Assembly: GCA_965279005.1 (NCBI GenBank)
Contig: CBDIHK010000023.1
Location: forward strand, 62,001 to 126,000
Source: Planctobacterium sp965279005
Lineage (GTDB): Bacteria > Pseudomonadota > Gammaproteobacteria > Enterobacterales > Alteromonadaceae
Direction: 5' to 3'
DNA: 64,000 nucleotides
The notes under the pieces were generated by a model. The model ran no database searches, was not told the DNA's origin, and worked only from the letters and a program-made list of their open reading frames with translations. Position numbers and translations under genes: made by a program. Shown piece after piece: positions 53,727 to 63,927 of the stretch. Every line of letters begins with the position of its first letter. Position 1 is the stretch's first letter.

Positions 53727-54296
53727 TTAAAGTTGGGGCTCCAACCAATCCACAATATCGTCGCTTAATTCAATCAAACACTTTCTGGTCACATCGCAAA
53801 TAGACAACCCGGGGGCACCAATTTCTAGTACGCTGGTAATGGTTGGATTCAATTGGTTAAAATTGACAAAGGCACAGCTGTGTTTGGCCGTCAGTACAGT
53901 GGCATCACTACCTTGTCCGGATACCAACGCCACTTGCACCCCAATGCTTGGCAAGCGGCTAACCCGTTTGTTTTTCACACCGTAAGCGTGCTCTTTGCTG
54001 CCAAGGGACATCCTTTGGATATCTATCGCCAATATAGGTGAATCAGATGGCGGTAAATTAGCCAGTGAAACCGGCTCAATATCTATATCGCTGCGCTTAC
54101 CGTCTTTAACAATCCTTTCCACCAGCATGGTTTCAATGTTACAGGGGAAGGATTCCTGGTCGTATTTGTAACCCTTTACTGCAAACCCTATGTCTTGGTT
54201 TAACAATACCTTGGGTTTTGACCCGGCTGCGGCCAAGGTGGGCAGCAAACAGGATACTGTAAATACCAATAATGATAATTTTTTCAAAAGTTTCAT
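53727..54296 (-). CDS. Secreted hypothetical protein
   Basis: A 189-residue protein with a signal peptide (MKLLKKLSLLVFTVSCLLPTLAAAG). The mature part has four cysteines (FPCNIE, KHSCAF, SICDVTRKC) that could form two disulfides, as expected for a periplasmic protein. I do not recognise the family. It diverges from the CadC-like regulator gene across 298 bases, so it could be a target of that regulator, but this is inference from position only. Confidence 0.75.
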   Translation of the reverse strand: MKLLKKLSLLVFTVSCLLPTLAAAGSKPKVLLNQDIGFAVKGYKYDQESFPCNIETMLVERIVKDGKRSDIDIEPVSLANLPPSDSPILAIDIQRMSLGSKEHAYGVKNKRVSRLPSIGVQVALVSGQGSDATVLTAKHSCAFVNFNQLNPTITSVLEIGAPGLSICDVTRKCLIELSDDIVDWLEPQL

Positions 54297-54594
54297 CTCT
54301 TCACCTCGTAGGAATGATTACTCAGCCAGTTACCACAAGCCAATAACTTGCTTGCCGGTGCAAACTGCCCATGACTGCACTATAACCAAACCCTTGGCTT
54401 ACTCACTGAACAAGGGTCAACCTTTCGCTTACCAATCACTTACCATTTGTTTTTTTCATTATTTTCAATAAGTTAGAAAAAACGACAAATTCACCACAAC
54501 TTGCTTTTTACTGTTTAATTGACGCAAACTAAAGTAGTCAACAAAACTAGAGCCTGTTGATCTTTACGCGATTCACTAGGAGGTAGGCCGCTTG

Positions 54595-56742
54595 ATGTCG
54601 GAGTCAGGGGATAGTAAGCAATTGGTAGCCAAGCGCCACCAGCAACGCAAATTCTTTATCCACGAGTTGGAGGTTTCCCCTTTTCAAAATACGCTGAACA
54701 AAGACGGCACCGCGATCAAATTACAGCCGAAAGTGATGGCTGTACTCGCCTATTTGGCAGAAAACCAGGATAGGGTTATCGGCAATGAAGAACTCATTGA
54801 GCAAGTCTGGGGCGGTCGGATTGTCACAACGGGCTCTATCCAAAAGAGTATTAACGCACTGCGCAAAGGCCTTGCCCATTTTTTTGGCACAACCGAAGTT
54901 ATCGCCCATTTCTCAAAACGGGGCTACCAGTTAACCATCGCACCGGTATTTGTGGATACTGAGCATCATATCCAGCCAATAGCAAACAAATCTGCCATTG
55001 CAATAATAAGTAAACTGGCTATCGCAGTATTGTTAGCAGCGCTGGTCGCAGCAACATTTCAGTTCTGGCCACAAATCAAACATGCTTCAATATGGCAAAG
55101 TAAACAACACCTGACACAATTCAAGCAAACCATTGCCATAGCCGGTAACGGCGTGTCGGCCAATCTGGTCTCACCACACCCCGATAACCAACATTTGGCC
55201 TTTATCCAATCACAACCACTGGCAGCGGCTGGCAAAGGGCCTGCACACCAACTGCTAGTGCGCAATAACCAAGGCCAGCAGTGGGTAGTGGCTAATAGCA
55301 AAAACCCTTGGCTGCAATTGGAGTGGTCGCCCGATGGTCGCTGGCTGGCCGGGGTGCAATTGGCACATTCAGACTACCTGGCTGGTTTGGATGGTTTTGG
55401 CCAAAAACAACCCCAGCTTTACAGCATCGTTTTTTTCGCCCTGGATTTAACCCAGCAGCAAGTGGAGGAAAGCCACGCATTGAGCCAATGGCAAGGGCGT
55501 ATTGCCAGCATTTCCTGGTATGACGATGCCACCTTCGAATTCGTCGCCAGCCAAGGCCAAGGCCAAACACTGCAACGATACCACTATTCAGTAATAGACA
55601 GTGCCTTGGGTATCGCCAACTTACCTGCGCTTGAAGGCGAGCTTAGGGCAACCACAACCCTCAACGGCCTGACGGCAGTGCTTTCGCAGCAACAAAGCCA
55701 AGCCCAGATTACCTTACTAGATAGCGAAGACAGGTTAATACAGGTATGGCAGTTGCCATTTGTAGCCAGCCATTTGGCCTGGCTGCCCGACATGAGTGGC
55801 TGGCTGGTACACAGCACCAATCCACATCTCGTATATCGGGATGGCAGCCTTTCACCAATTCCTGGCCAATTCCCACAAAACCATCGGATCGCGCGGTTCC
55901 GTTACGCACCCGATGGCCAAACCCTGTATTTTGATTTGGAACAGATGCAAACCAATTTGCACTGGTTTGCAGGTGACAACCAGCCATTTTCCATATCAAC
56001 ACAGGGAAGCTTAAACCATTCCCCCCGCATAGCGCCGGGTGGCATGCTCCTAGCCCACGTTTCGGTGAACCAAACCCACCATAACTTGTATTTACTGGAT
56101 ACAGAAACTAAACAGCAAAGCCAACTTTTGCAGTCTGAGGATATGCTTGACAGCCTGGCTTGGATCGATGGGCAACACCTGTTGTTCAGGCAAGGTAACC
56201 GCATCAGGCTATACGATGCTGCAGACCAATCTATCCGGGATTTATTGGAGACAGGATCCGCTACTTTGCCGGTGCATTTCTATCCGGACCAAGGCAGTCT
56301 TATCGTCCGGCAAGTATCTGACAATTACCAAAACCTTTGGCATTTCGACTTGTGGAACGGCGAGCGTAGCCAAATTACCTTTGGTGCCGTTGCGGCAACC
56401 TGGCCCAGTGCAGAAGGAGTTGTGTTCCAATACCAGGGACAACCTGGTTTGTGGCAGCTTGGGCGCAGGCAGAATGAAATAACGGCAATCAGCCAAGAAA
56501 TCCCACATGATGCCGATATCCTATATGCCGATGCCAGGGGCGTGGTTTGGAACTCAGGCCAAGGGTGCCTTGCGACACAAACCCAGGAATTGGATTTTGC
56601 CAGTAAGGAAATTACTGATGTCACATTGGATCGGCCAGAACCAAGCGCAATTGAGGCATTCCACCCAGTGCTTGGCAGTATCCTAAAAACCTGCCAGGCC
56701 TACCCTTCAGTCATTAAGGCCTTCTCAAACCTGGACAATTAG
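54595..56742 (+). CDS. CadC-like membrane-bound transcriptional regulator
   Basis: A protein of about 715 residues. The N-terminal winged-helix domain of the OmpR/CadC type (about 25-115: IKLQPKVMAVLAYLAENQDRVI to VIAHFSKRGYQL) is followed by one membrane segment (about 138-162). The large periplasmic part looks like a TolB/WD40-type beta-propeller (repeats such as LAWLPDMSGW and FRYAPDGQTLYFD). Such regulators sense an external signal and bind DNA from the membrane. An AGGAGG ribosome binding site at 54578-54583 serves either TTG 54592 or ATG 54595. Likely target: its own divergent region. Confidence 0.85.
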   Translation: MSESGDSKQLVAKRHQQRKFFIHELEVSPFQNTLNKDGTAIKLQPKVMAVLAYLAENQDRVIGNEELIEQVWGGRIVTTGSIQKSINALRKGLAHFFGTTEVIAHFSKRGYQLTIAPVFVDTEHHIQPIANKSAIAIISKLAIAVLLAALVAATFQFWPQIKHASIWQSKQHLTQFKQTIAIAGNGVSANLVSPHPDNQHLAFIQSQPLAAAGKGPAHQLLVRNNQGQQWVVANSKNPWLQLEWSPDGRWLAGVQLAHSDYLAGLDGFGQKQPQLYSIVFFALDLTQQQVEESHALSQWQGRIASISWYDDATFEFVASQGQGQTLQRYHYSVIDSALGIANLPALEGELRATTTLNGLTAVLSQQQSQAQITLLDSEDRLIQVWQLPFVASHLAWLPDMSGWLVHSTNPHLVYRDGSLSPIPGQFPQNHRIARFRYAPDGQTLYFDLEQMQTNLHWFAGDNQPFSISTQGSLNHSPRIAPGGMLLAHVSVNQTHHNLYLLDTETKQQSQLLQSEDMLDSLAWIDGQHLLFRQGNRIRLYDAADQSIRDLLETGSATLPVHFYPDQGSLIVRQVSDNYQNLWHFDLWNGERSQITFGAVAATWPSAEGVVFQYQGQPGLWQLGRRQNEITAISQEIPHDADILYADARGVVWNSGQGCLATQTQELDFASKEITDVTLDRPEPSAIEAFHPVLGSILKTCQAYPSVIKAFSNLDN

Positions 56743-56749
56743 ATGCTAA

Positions 56750-57679
56750 TTATGGTTCGACGCCGCCTTTGCTGCGAATAAAATCAATGGAGGGGGCAAA
56801 ATAAGCGGCCCCCGTTTCTGCTTCGGTAAAGTCCAACAACTTGTCGTAGCTGCCGGTTTCATCACCAAAAATCCGGCTTTCTAAAATGCGGGTAAAAGGC
56901 CGGCTACTGCGGGCACAGGAGACAAAAAACAAGCCCTGCACTTTCATGTTACCGTAAGGCATGCTTTGTTTCAGGATTTCAATTGGGTTGCCCTCGTCAT
57001 CCTTTATTTGAGTGCGCTTAGCATGGGAAAACCGGGGCAGCTTTTGCGGTAGGAACGCCATATTGTCGGATTTGGTGCGCCCCATAACCAATTCTTGTTT
57101 TTCCACTGGCAACTGGTTCCAACGATCCAGGTTATAGCGGTAGCGCTGGATATGGATGTAACTGCCACCCAGGTACTTGTCGTCCTCATCGCCGACAATG
57201 GCGACATCGAGCTTGTGCAAGCCCTTAGGGTTGTCGGGAGCATCAACAAAACCGGTAAGGTCGCGCCCGTCTAAATAGCGGAAGCCCTTAACTTGCTCCA
57301 GCAGTTCCACATGGCCTTTCAGTAGTTCATAGACATCAACGCCAGCAGCATGGCAGATGTCCGCCCGGTCAGCCCGTATCTGGATAAATAAGTCGCTGGG
57401 AACCACCGGCGCATGCCGGTCCTCACTGTGCATATCGGGAAAGGGTGCCAATTCCTTGGGCAAACCGCCGGGATAAAGCTCCATCCAATAGTTGGTACCC
57501 ACCGCAATGACACCTGAAACCATGGCTTCATAGTGCTCTTCGTCATAGTGTTCGAAGATATTGAGGATCTGTGCCAGTTTATCCCGTATCACTGCATCGT
57601 CTTCATCTATGACGTTAAACATCAAAAACAAGGCGTGCAAATTGGGCTCGGCACAGATACCTTTTTGCGGTTGTGGCAT
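56750..57679 (-). CDS. Dyp-type heme peroxidase (YfeX-like)
   Basis: A 309-residue dye-decolourising peroxidase of the P/YfeX class, with two ferredoxin-like halves. The probable proximal heme ligand is H219 in RFSHAKRTQ. The distal region reads DLTGFVDAPDNP with D146: the usual GxxDG signature has alanine in place of the last glycine. There is no Tat signal, so it is a cytoplasmic enzyme, perhaps handling peroxide or porphyrins. It stands alone; no encapsulin gene is adjacent. Confidence 0.92.
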   Translation of the reverse strand: MPQPQKGICAEPNLHALFLMFNVIDEDDAVIRDKLAQILNIFEHYDEEHYEAMVSGVIAVGTNYWMELYPGGLPKELAPFPDMHSEDRHAPVVPSDLFIQIRADRADICHAAGVDVYELLKGHVELLEQVKGFRYLDGRDLTGFVDAPDNPKGLHKLDVAIVGDEDDKYLGGSYIHIQRYRYNLDRWNQLPVEKQELVMGRTKSDNMAFLPQKLPRFSHAKRTQIKDDEGNPIEILKQSMPYGNMKVQGLFFVSCARSSRPFTRILESRIFGDETGSYDKLLDFTEAETGAAYFAPSIDFIRSKGGVEP

Positions 57680-57744
57680 GGGGCTCCTTCCAGGCTTTTA
57701 TTGCTTTTTAGTTACAAGCATATCCTAAACTTGCGCCCTTGCCA

Positions 57745-59448
57745 TTAATAACCCGCAGCTTGTCCATCTTTGCGGCTTTCGGAGGCACCATAATAGACCC
57801 CGGTTTTTGGGTCGCGCATGATTGCCTGGTAGCCACCAAACCAACCGCTCACCTCACGCAAAGTGTGCCCTTTCTGCACCAAGCCCCTGCGGGTAGCAGC
57901 GGAAAAGCCGTTTTCCAGGCTGACGTAACCGCCATCCTCCATCATCTCACCGGTAGGTTGGCTAGAGCCGCTGTGTAAAATCCTTGGTGCATCACCCGCT
58001 TCTTGCAGGTTCATGCCAAAATCCACCAGGTTCATTACGACCTGCGCGTGCATCTGGGGCTGTGCGCCACCGCCCATCACACCAAAGCTAACCCAAGGTT
58101 TGCCGTTGCGGGTAATAAATGCCGGGATAATGGTTTGGAAAGGGCGTTTGCCCGGGGCATAGGCATTGAAGTGGTCTTCCTGCAAAGCAAACAGCTCGCC
58201 CCGGTTTTGCAACACAAACCCCAAACCGGTAGGGATCATGCCAGAGCCCATGCCCCGGTAATTGCTTTGGATTAAGGACACCATATTGCCGTCTTTATCT
58301 GCGGTAGTCAGGTAAATAGTATCACCGTGGTAGGGGCCGGCATCATAGCGCTTAGCGGCTTTGTTATGGTCAATCAATTCAAAACGCTGTTTCGCATATT
58401 CTTTGGAAATCAGCATATCTACCGGGATCTTGTTAAACGCCGGGTCAGAATAAAAACGCGCCCTGTCCTCAAATGCCAACTTTTTAGATTCAACAAACGC
58501 GTGCACATACTCCGGGCTGCCGTAGCCCATGCCTTCGACATCAAACAATTCCATAGTATTGAGGATCTGCAGTGCTGCGATGCCCTGGCCATTGGGTGGC
58601 AATTCCCAAACATCGTAGCCCCGGTAGCTGCTAGATACAGGTTCAACCCATTCGGAAGTATGGCTGGCTAGATCCTCGTATTTTAAGAAGCCACCTTGTT
58701 GTTCCATAAAGGCGGCGATGATCCTGGCAATGTCGCCTTTGTAAAAAGCATCACGGCCACCGGTAGCGATCTTTTCATAAGTTGCTGCCAGGTTTGGATT
58801 GCGGAAAATTTCACCTTTTTTCGGCAGTTCCCCATTAGGCATAAAGGTATCGGCAAAACCTGGGTAATGGCCGATACGGGCATGGTTTAGTTCGAAATAG
58901 TAGGCAATCAATTCAGATAGGGGGAAACCATTGCGGGCATATTCAATGGAGGGGGCCAATAGCTCAGCCATCGGCACTGAGCCAAACTTGTCGTGTAACA
59001 TAAACCAGCCATCAACCGCCCCAGGCACTGACACCGGCAATTGGCCAAACGAGGGGATTTTCTCCAAACCAAGGGTTTTGAAATGCTCCATGGTAAGCGA
59101 TTTTGGAGAACGGCCAGAAGCATTTAACCCATGCAGCTTCTTCTCTTTAGCATCCCAAACAATAGCGTAGAGGTCACCACCAATACCACATCCAGTTGGT
59201 TCCACCAGCCCTAGCATAGCATTGGCCGCAATCGCCGCATCTATGGCATTGCCACCATTTTTCAGCACATCTAGCGCCACTTGGGTTGCCAGCGGCTGGC
59301 TTGTTGCGGCCATACCGTTTTGCGCGATCACCTCTGATCGACTGGCGAAGTGTTTGCCGGTTATCCGGTCATAGGCAGAGGTAGGAACACTGAAGGCAAG
59401 GCACAACAGCACTACACCAAATAGTTTTATCGTATTTATTTTTTTCAT
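57745..59448 (-). CDS. ggt: Gamma-glutamyltransferase
   Basis: A 567-residue periplasmic enzyme that cleaves glutathione and other gamma-glutamyl compounds. The ATG at 59448 starts a signal peptide (MKKINTIKLFGVVLLCLAFS); an upstream start at 59499 would mask it. The precursor self-cleaves before a threonine: T377 in GDTIYLTTADKDGN fits. N-terminal motifs such as MLGLVEPTGCGIGGDLYAIV and the C-terminal MGSGMIPTG-like segment agree with the family. Confidence 0.95.
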   Translation of the reverse strand: MKKINTIKLFGVVLLCLAFSVPTSAYDRITGKHFASRSEVIAQNGMAATSQPLATQVALDVLKNGGNAIDAAIAANAMLGLVEPTGCGIGGDLYAIVWDAKEKKLHGLNASGRSPKSLTMEHFKTLGLEKIPSFGQLPVSVPGAVDGWFMLHDKFGSVPMAELLAPSIEYARNGFPLSELIAYYFELNHARIGHYPGFADTFMPNGELPKKGEIFRNPNLAATYEKIATGGRDAFYKGDIARIIAAFMEQQGGFLKYEDLASHTSEWVEPVSSSYRGYDVWELPPNGQGIAALQILNTMELFDVEGMGYGSPEYVHAFVESKKLAFEDRARFYSDPAFNKIPVDMLISKEYAKQRFELIDHNKAAKRYDAGPYHGDTIYLTTADKDGNMVSLIQSNYRGMGSGMIPTGLGFVLQNRGELFALQEDHFNAYAPGKRPFQTIIPAFITRNGKPWVSFGVMGGGAQPQMHAQVVMNLVDFGMNLQEAGDAPRILHSGSSQPTGEMMEDGGYVSLENGFSAATRRGLVQKGHTLREVSGWFGGYQAIMRDPKTGVYYGASESRKDGQAAGY

Positions 59449-59617
59449 TAGTTTTTCCAAATTACAGACTACTGCATCAGCCCTGCTACATATTAGCACT
59501 ACTGGAAGGCTCTAATAATTGCCTGCGCAATACCAAAGTAAGGTTTGGCAATTATCGCTTTAATCATGGTAGTTATATTGGCACAATTTGGATCCAATCG
59601 CGGGGCAAAAAAACATC

Positions 59618-60436
59618 ATGAAAATCCTGTTCTTAGTAAACAATGACTTACCCAGTAACTTCGCCCTGAACCAGATATTCCCCAAGCTGGCTCAGTGCCA
59701 CCAACTGCACCTATGGCAAACCGCCCAAGTGGGAAAAGGTGGCAAAACAGGCAAAGCCGGTAAAACGCCAATCTTGCTACAACGGCTGAAGTTCTTTGAA
59801 CAAGATTGCTTTAACCAGCTTTTATCGCCATTGATGGCACATCGCCAAGACAGTGCCAAATTTACAAGCTTCGCGGGCCTGGCAAGTTATTGCGCCACAG
59901 CATTGCAACAGATAAATAACATCAACAGCGAAACTAACCTGGAGAAGTTGCGGGCATTAGCACCCGATTTAATTGTGTCTATTCGTTATGGTTGCATTTT
60001 GAAAGCCAAAGCGATTGCAGTGCCAAGGATGGGCGTGCTAAATCTGCATTCAGGCATCCTACCTGACTACCGCGGCGTGATGGCGACGTTTTGGGCGCTC
60101 AAAAACCAAGAAACTGAAATAGGCAGCACCCTGCACACAATTGACGATGCCAGCATTGATACTGGCCAGGTTATCCAAGTTTCAAAGCAGCCTGTGGATA
60201 GCGGCAAATCCTATCTCTGGCATGTTTTAGGGCTATACCAGCAAGGTAGCAAAGATATCCTTGATGCTATCGACACGCTTGCATCTGGCCGCTCACTGAC
60301 AACACAGCCCCAGCAGGGCAATGGCAACTATTACAGCTTTCCTAACCAGCAAGATTTGGATGAATTTGCAGCAAGTGGAAACTCGCTGTATTGCGAGGCA
60401 GAGTATATCGAGTTTTTGCAACAGCACTACGTTTGA
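59618..60436 (+). CDS. Formyltransferase-family protein (Fmt-like)
   Basis: A 272-residue protein of the folate-dependent formyltransferase fold. The catalytic residues N142, H144 and D181 sit in LNLHSGILPDYRG and DDASIDTG, the hallmark of methionyl-tRNA, GAR and sugar formyltransferases. The C-terminal tRNA-binding domain of Fmt is missing. The ATG at 59618 is preferred to an upstream TTG. It may formylate an amino-sugar or other amine, as in lipopolysaccharide synthesis. No sugar genes adjoin, so the substrate is open. Confidence 0.85.
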   Translation: MKILFLVNNDLPSNFALNQIFPKLAQCHQLHLWQTAQVGKGGKTGKAGKTPILLQRLKFFEQDCFNQLLSPLMAHRQDSAKFTSFAGLASYCATALQQINNINSETNLEKLRALAPDLIVSIRYGCILKAKAIAVPRMGVLNLHSGILPDYRGVMATFWALKNQETEIGSTLHTIDDASIDTGQVIQVSKQPVDSGKSYLWHVLGLYQQGSKDILDAIDTLASGRSLTTQPQQGNGNYYSFPNQQDLDEFAASGNSLYCEAEYIEFLQQHYV

Positions 60437-60602
60437 GTTGTGCCAAAAAGTGTTGCGAATTACGCATTATAGGCTCGAATACTGGATACATTAAAAATGG
60501 ATTGCTCCACATCACGTTTTACCAGCTCAAACATAGCGTTTGCTTTTCTCGCCAAGTCAATACATTTTAGGGTATATAAAACTCCACACGGGTCTACTTG
60601 CA

Positions 60603-61685
60603 ATGGATATTAATAAGAAAACCCTGATAAAAATCATGCCATTGAGCGTTTTAGCCCTGGGAATACTGGATGTGGTACTGCGCATCGGGTTGGCAGGCAC
60701 CATAGGCTTTGAAGGCTTCTTGAACGATCCTGGCAAGCACTTTTTTCACATCGTAAGCGCCCCCTTGGCCGTCTACCTGCTTATCAAACACGCAGATCCG
60801 GAAGTCTACCAAAGGTTTTTCGCCAACCCGACCTATAGGCTGCTAACCATTTTGATGTCTGCTGCCGTTGCAGTCGTATTGACCCTGTTTATAGTCAATG
60901 ACACGGTGGAATCCTATGTGGGTGAAAAGGAATACGTCAGCCCGTCTGAACTTAAACAGGACTATAGGGCACCGCTAATTGCCTACCTAAAGGAGAAGGG
61001 TAGCTGGACAGATATGGATGCCGCCGCAAGGGACTTATATCGGCAGGATTACAAAGAAGAGTTTTACGCTCCCCTCCGCGGTGCAGGATTTATTGACGAA
61101 AAAGACACACTTCTAGTGAGCAAATACCAACTGTTTTTTGAAGTCGCCAGCGTAAGGAAGTACTTGCAGGGGCTGCTTTCGTTTTTGGGTGCGTGCATAC
61201 CCTTGGTGCTGTTTTTACACGGCGGTATTTTGTTGTTTTGCCGCACAAAGCCACCATCAAAACCAAAACCGGGCACCACTTGGCAACAGCCACCGAAAGA
61301 GCGAAAAATGCAAAATAGTATCCTGGCCAGCTTGTTTTTATTGGTGCCATGGATTTTTCTGACGACTTACTCCAAATGGTATTCAAGCTTTGGCGGCGTA
61401 ATCAATCCAGGCGCAATTATAGTGGCCATTGGCATGGCATCGGTATTGTTGCTGTTATGTATTTTTGTTGCCAACTCCAAAGTGGGCGCTATATTGTTGG
61501 GCGGCATTTCATCAGTGGGCAGTGTCGTTGGCTTTGTTTTTCACAAAGATTTGGATAAATACTTCGTGCATATAACGGGGCTGTCGCCAGAATTTAAAAT
61601 CGCCGCATACACCCCATTCATACTGTTGTTTGTGGTTTTGTCCCTGTGGTTTGCCGAAAACGGCTGGCCAGATGAGGGCAAGTGA
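60603..61685 (+). CDS. Integral membrane protein of unknown function
   Basis: A 360-residue protein from the ATG at 60603. Hydrophobic segments lie near residues 10-35, 45-65, 80-100, 185-210, 240-265, 275-295, 300-320 and 335-352. A soluble stretch (about 100-180) is charged and rich in acidic and aromatic residues. I recognise no family. It is followed by a hairpin shared with the convergent nucleotidyltransferase gene. Confidence 0.75.
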   Translation: MDINKKTLIKIMPLSVLALGILDVVLRIGLAGTIGFEGFLNDPGKHFFHIVSAPLAVYLLIKHADPEVYQRFFANPTYRLLTILMSAAVAVVLTLFIVNDTVESYVGEKEYVSPSELKQDYRAPLIAYLKEKGSWTDMDAAARDLYRQDYKEEFYAPLRGAGFIDEKDTLLVSKYQLFFEVASVRKYLQGLLSFLGACIPLVLFLHGGILLFCRTKPPSKPKPGTTWQQPPKERKMQNSILASLFLLVPWIFLTTYSKWYSSFGGVINPGAIIVAIGMASVLLLLCIFVANSKVGAILLGGISSVGSVVGFVFHKDLDKYFVHITGLSPEFKIAAYTPFILLFVVLSLWFAENGWPDEGK

Positions 61686-61701
61686 GTCGGAAGTGCAGAA
61701 A

Positions 61702-61720
61702 GGGTAGCTATTCGCTACCC
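61702..61720. terminator. Hairpin between convergent genes
   Basis: GGGTAGC and GCTACCC form a 7-bp stem with a TATTC loop, between the membrane protein stop and the nucleotidyltransferase stop. It is probably a shared terminator, though T tails are weak. Confidence 0.55.
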
Positions 61721-61738
61721 CATCAATTAACTAGGCTA

Positions 61739-62533
61739 TTACACACCCAGCTCATTTTCGAAATACGCTAGTACACGCTGTTGGGCAATATCATCCACCA
61801 CCACGTCTTCATTGCGCCTTAATTCAATATACAACGCGATACACTGGCGAAAGGCTGCTGTTAGCGAGTCTTTGTCACAGGTGGCGACAGTCTGTTGCAA
61901 CCTCTTGCTAAACCCAGGTATCCGCTTTTCGATTGTCCTGACACCAGATGGCGTTAAGCCTTGTTGTTTCAAGGCTAATGGAGCTAGTACAGTGCTCCTT
62001 AAAAAGGACAAAAACTCCAGTGCTTCGAATAATTCACCGCGGGCAATTTTGCCTGCGCCATAGTGGATCCATATCCAAAACCGGTCTTCTATCCAATTGA
62101 TATCCGGTTGCGGATACTGGTAGCTAGAGTGCTTATACACTTCAGTTAGTTTTTCGTCGCGCTGCCAAAGTACTTTTGTAGCATCCACCCTTTGCGCCGC
62201 ATCGGGTAAAGATACAAATTTAAAATCTACGTGGATTAAACCAGGTTCATACAGCGCGATGACGAGGCGCGGTTCGCCCACATGCTCACCGGTAAAAGCC
62301 GCAATTTTTCCGTCAATTTTGTCCACTATTGCGAACCTGCAAGCCATGACTTCGTCATATTGGTTGGGCTCTACAGCGATAACCAGATCTAGATCGCTGT
62401 ACTCGTCCATCGCATCAGCAGCAAATGATCCGCTGGCTGCAATGCCCAAAATACGTTGGTCTTGGCACAGGGTATCGAGGATGCGTAACAGCAGCTGCTT
62501 ATGTGCTGCCGGAAGGGTTTTGGGATAGTTCAT
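61739..62533 (-). CDS. Nucleotidyltransferase-domain protein
   Basis: A 264-residue protein with a polymerase-beta-type nucleotidyltransferase domain. The motif GSFAADAMDEYSDLDLV supplies G35, S36 and the metal-binding D47 and D49. A helical C-terminal half (about 150-260) resembles those of aminoglycoside adenylyltransferase-like proteins. The substrate could be an antibiotic or a cellular small molecule; resistance should not be assumed. It lies next to an IS4 transposase gene, so mobility is possible. Confidence 0.82.
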   Translation of the reverse strand: MNYPKTLPAAHKQLLLRILDTLCQDQRILGIAASGSFAADAMDEYSDLDLVIAVEPNQYDEVMACRFAIVDKIDGKIAAFTGEHVGEPRLVIALYEPGLIHVDFKFVSLPDAAQRVDATKVLWQRDEKLTEVYKHSSYQYPQPDINWIEDRFWIWIHYGAGKIARGELFEALEFLSFLRSTVLAPLALKQQGLTPSGVRTIEKRIPGFSKRLQQTVATCDKDSLTAAFRQCIALYIELRRNEDVVVDDIAQQRVLAYFENELGV

Positions 62534-62733
62534 ATTTTACCTATCAGGATTGATGTTAAGAACTGCGAATGCAGTTAGTGCGGTAAAATTAACGCAGCAC
62601 ACCAGCATAAATTCAGATTACGTCAGGTTCAATAGTCAACCAGTAGATAAAGCAACTTTATCAACCATGGCACACCATAAAAGGGAGCAATCAAGGCAAT
62701 CAAGGGGTCAGAGACTGAGGGATCCCCACGAAT
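62534..62733. other. Gap between nucleotidyltransferase gene and transposase gene
   Basis: A 200-base stretch that should contain the nucleotidyltransferase promoter and the left end of the insertion sequence. I cannot place the exact border. Confidence 0.5.
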
Positions 62734-63927
62734 TTAAAGCTCATCAAAACTTGCCCCAATTGCTAGGTCGCGTAGGCGGGCAAGCGCCGCTTTCCATTGC
62801 TGGTGTGTGAACTTGAGCCGCTGGCGTAGCGCCCTTAAACCCAAGGTATGGAACGATAGCACCGGCCTGTTGGCCGTATTGGCTTGGAAGCGTTTCTGCC
62901 AGCCTGCCACCACCGTTGCCAACCCTATGAGTATGGCCACCAGTGACGCCAACGTCGTGAGCAAGACCAATACCGCCAGCCGCGCTGGCTTTATGGTGTT
63001 GTTGTATTCAAACCCAAGCCCAAACCGGTTGCTTTTCATGTCCCGGAACCCTTCTTCAATCTGCATCCGCTGCTGGTAGATTGAGACAACACGCTTTGCC
63101 AGGTTCGTTGTTACGGGGAGCGAGGTGGCCAGCAACCATGGGTCGCTCGCACCCTTGGCGTGTTTAAGTGACATCAGCGATTGTTTGCGTGAGCCGTCCG
63201 GGTTCGTGGCGTGCCTGCCTTTGTTCTTGTGCTTAACCAGCACCAGCGAGCAGGCAAAGGGCTGGCGTTTGGCGATGAGTGCCGTGGCAAACAGTTTGGG
63301 GCGGTGGTTTGCCTGCGTGTACAGCTGGCTGATGCATTGCCACTGGCCACCGTTATCAAGTGAGTATAAGTGCGGTTTGCGCACCCGCCCAACGATGTGC
63401 CAACCCAGCTCCCTGACGGGCCGGAACCAGGGGGATTTGAACCCGGCGTCAGTGACGACAATGGGTTGGCAGCCCTTGCCTAGCATGCTGTGCAACGTTC
63501 CCAGGAAACGCCGGTGGGTTTTGGCTTTTTCCTTGGTGGCATTGCTATGGACTTCTTGGTACAGCGTGATTGGCCGCCCCTTGAGCACCATGGAAGCCCG
63601 CAGCAGGAAGTGGCCTTTATGGTCGTCCAGGTCAGTCCAGTCGACCGCGATAACGGGGTGCTTCGCCACACAAAACAACTTGCAGATAACTGCATAGATA
63701 TCAGGGATTTCTTGTTGCAGGTGGTTGTTGGAGAGCAACCTGTCGGCACGTTTAATGCGATGTTTTTCAAATGCCTTGGAAGCAATGCCCCTGCCCATGG
63801 CGGTCACAGTGGCAGCATTACCAGCCAAAAGGCTTTTGACACAATCCAACAAGGCTTTTTGCCTGGTTTTGTGCATTTTAAAAGTGACAAAGCGGATGGT
63901 TTTGTTCAGGATAGTAAGGGCATTCAT
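62734..63927 (-). mobile_element. IS4-family transposase gene (insertion sequence at the window edge)
   Basis: A 397-residue transposase with a DDE core: D96 (VIAVDWTDLDD), D160 (VVTDAGFKSPW) and E291. The YREK signature of IS4 transposases is present as Y284, R287, E291 and K298. The frame is intact, so the element could be active. A GGGGTCAGAGACTGAGGGAT stretch just left of the gene may be one end. The matching right end was not found in the 73 bases after the start codon, so it probably lies outside the window. Confidence 0.9.

Noticed and set aside
61739..62533. Calling the nucleotidyltransferase an aminoglycoside resistance gene
   Set aside because: Only the general GS...DxD motif is visible; substrate residues of known resistance enzymes cannot be confirmed.
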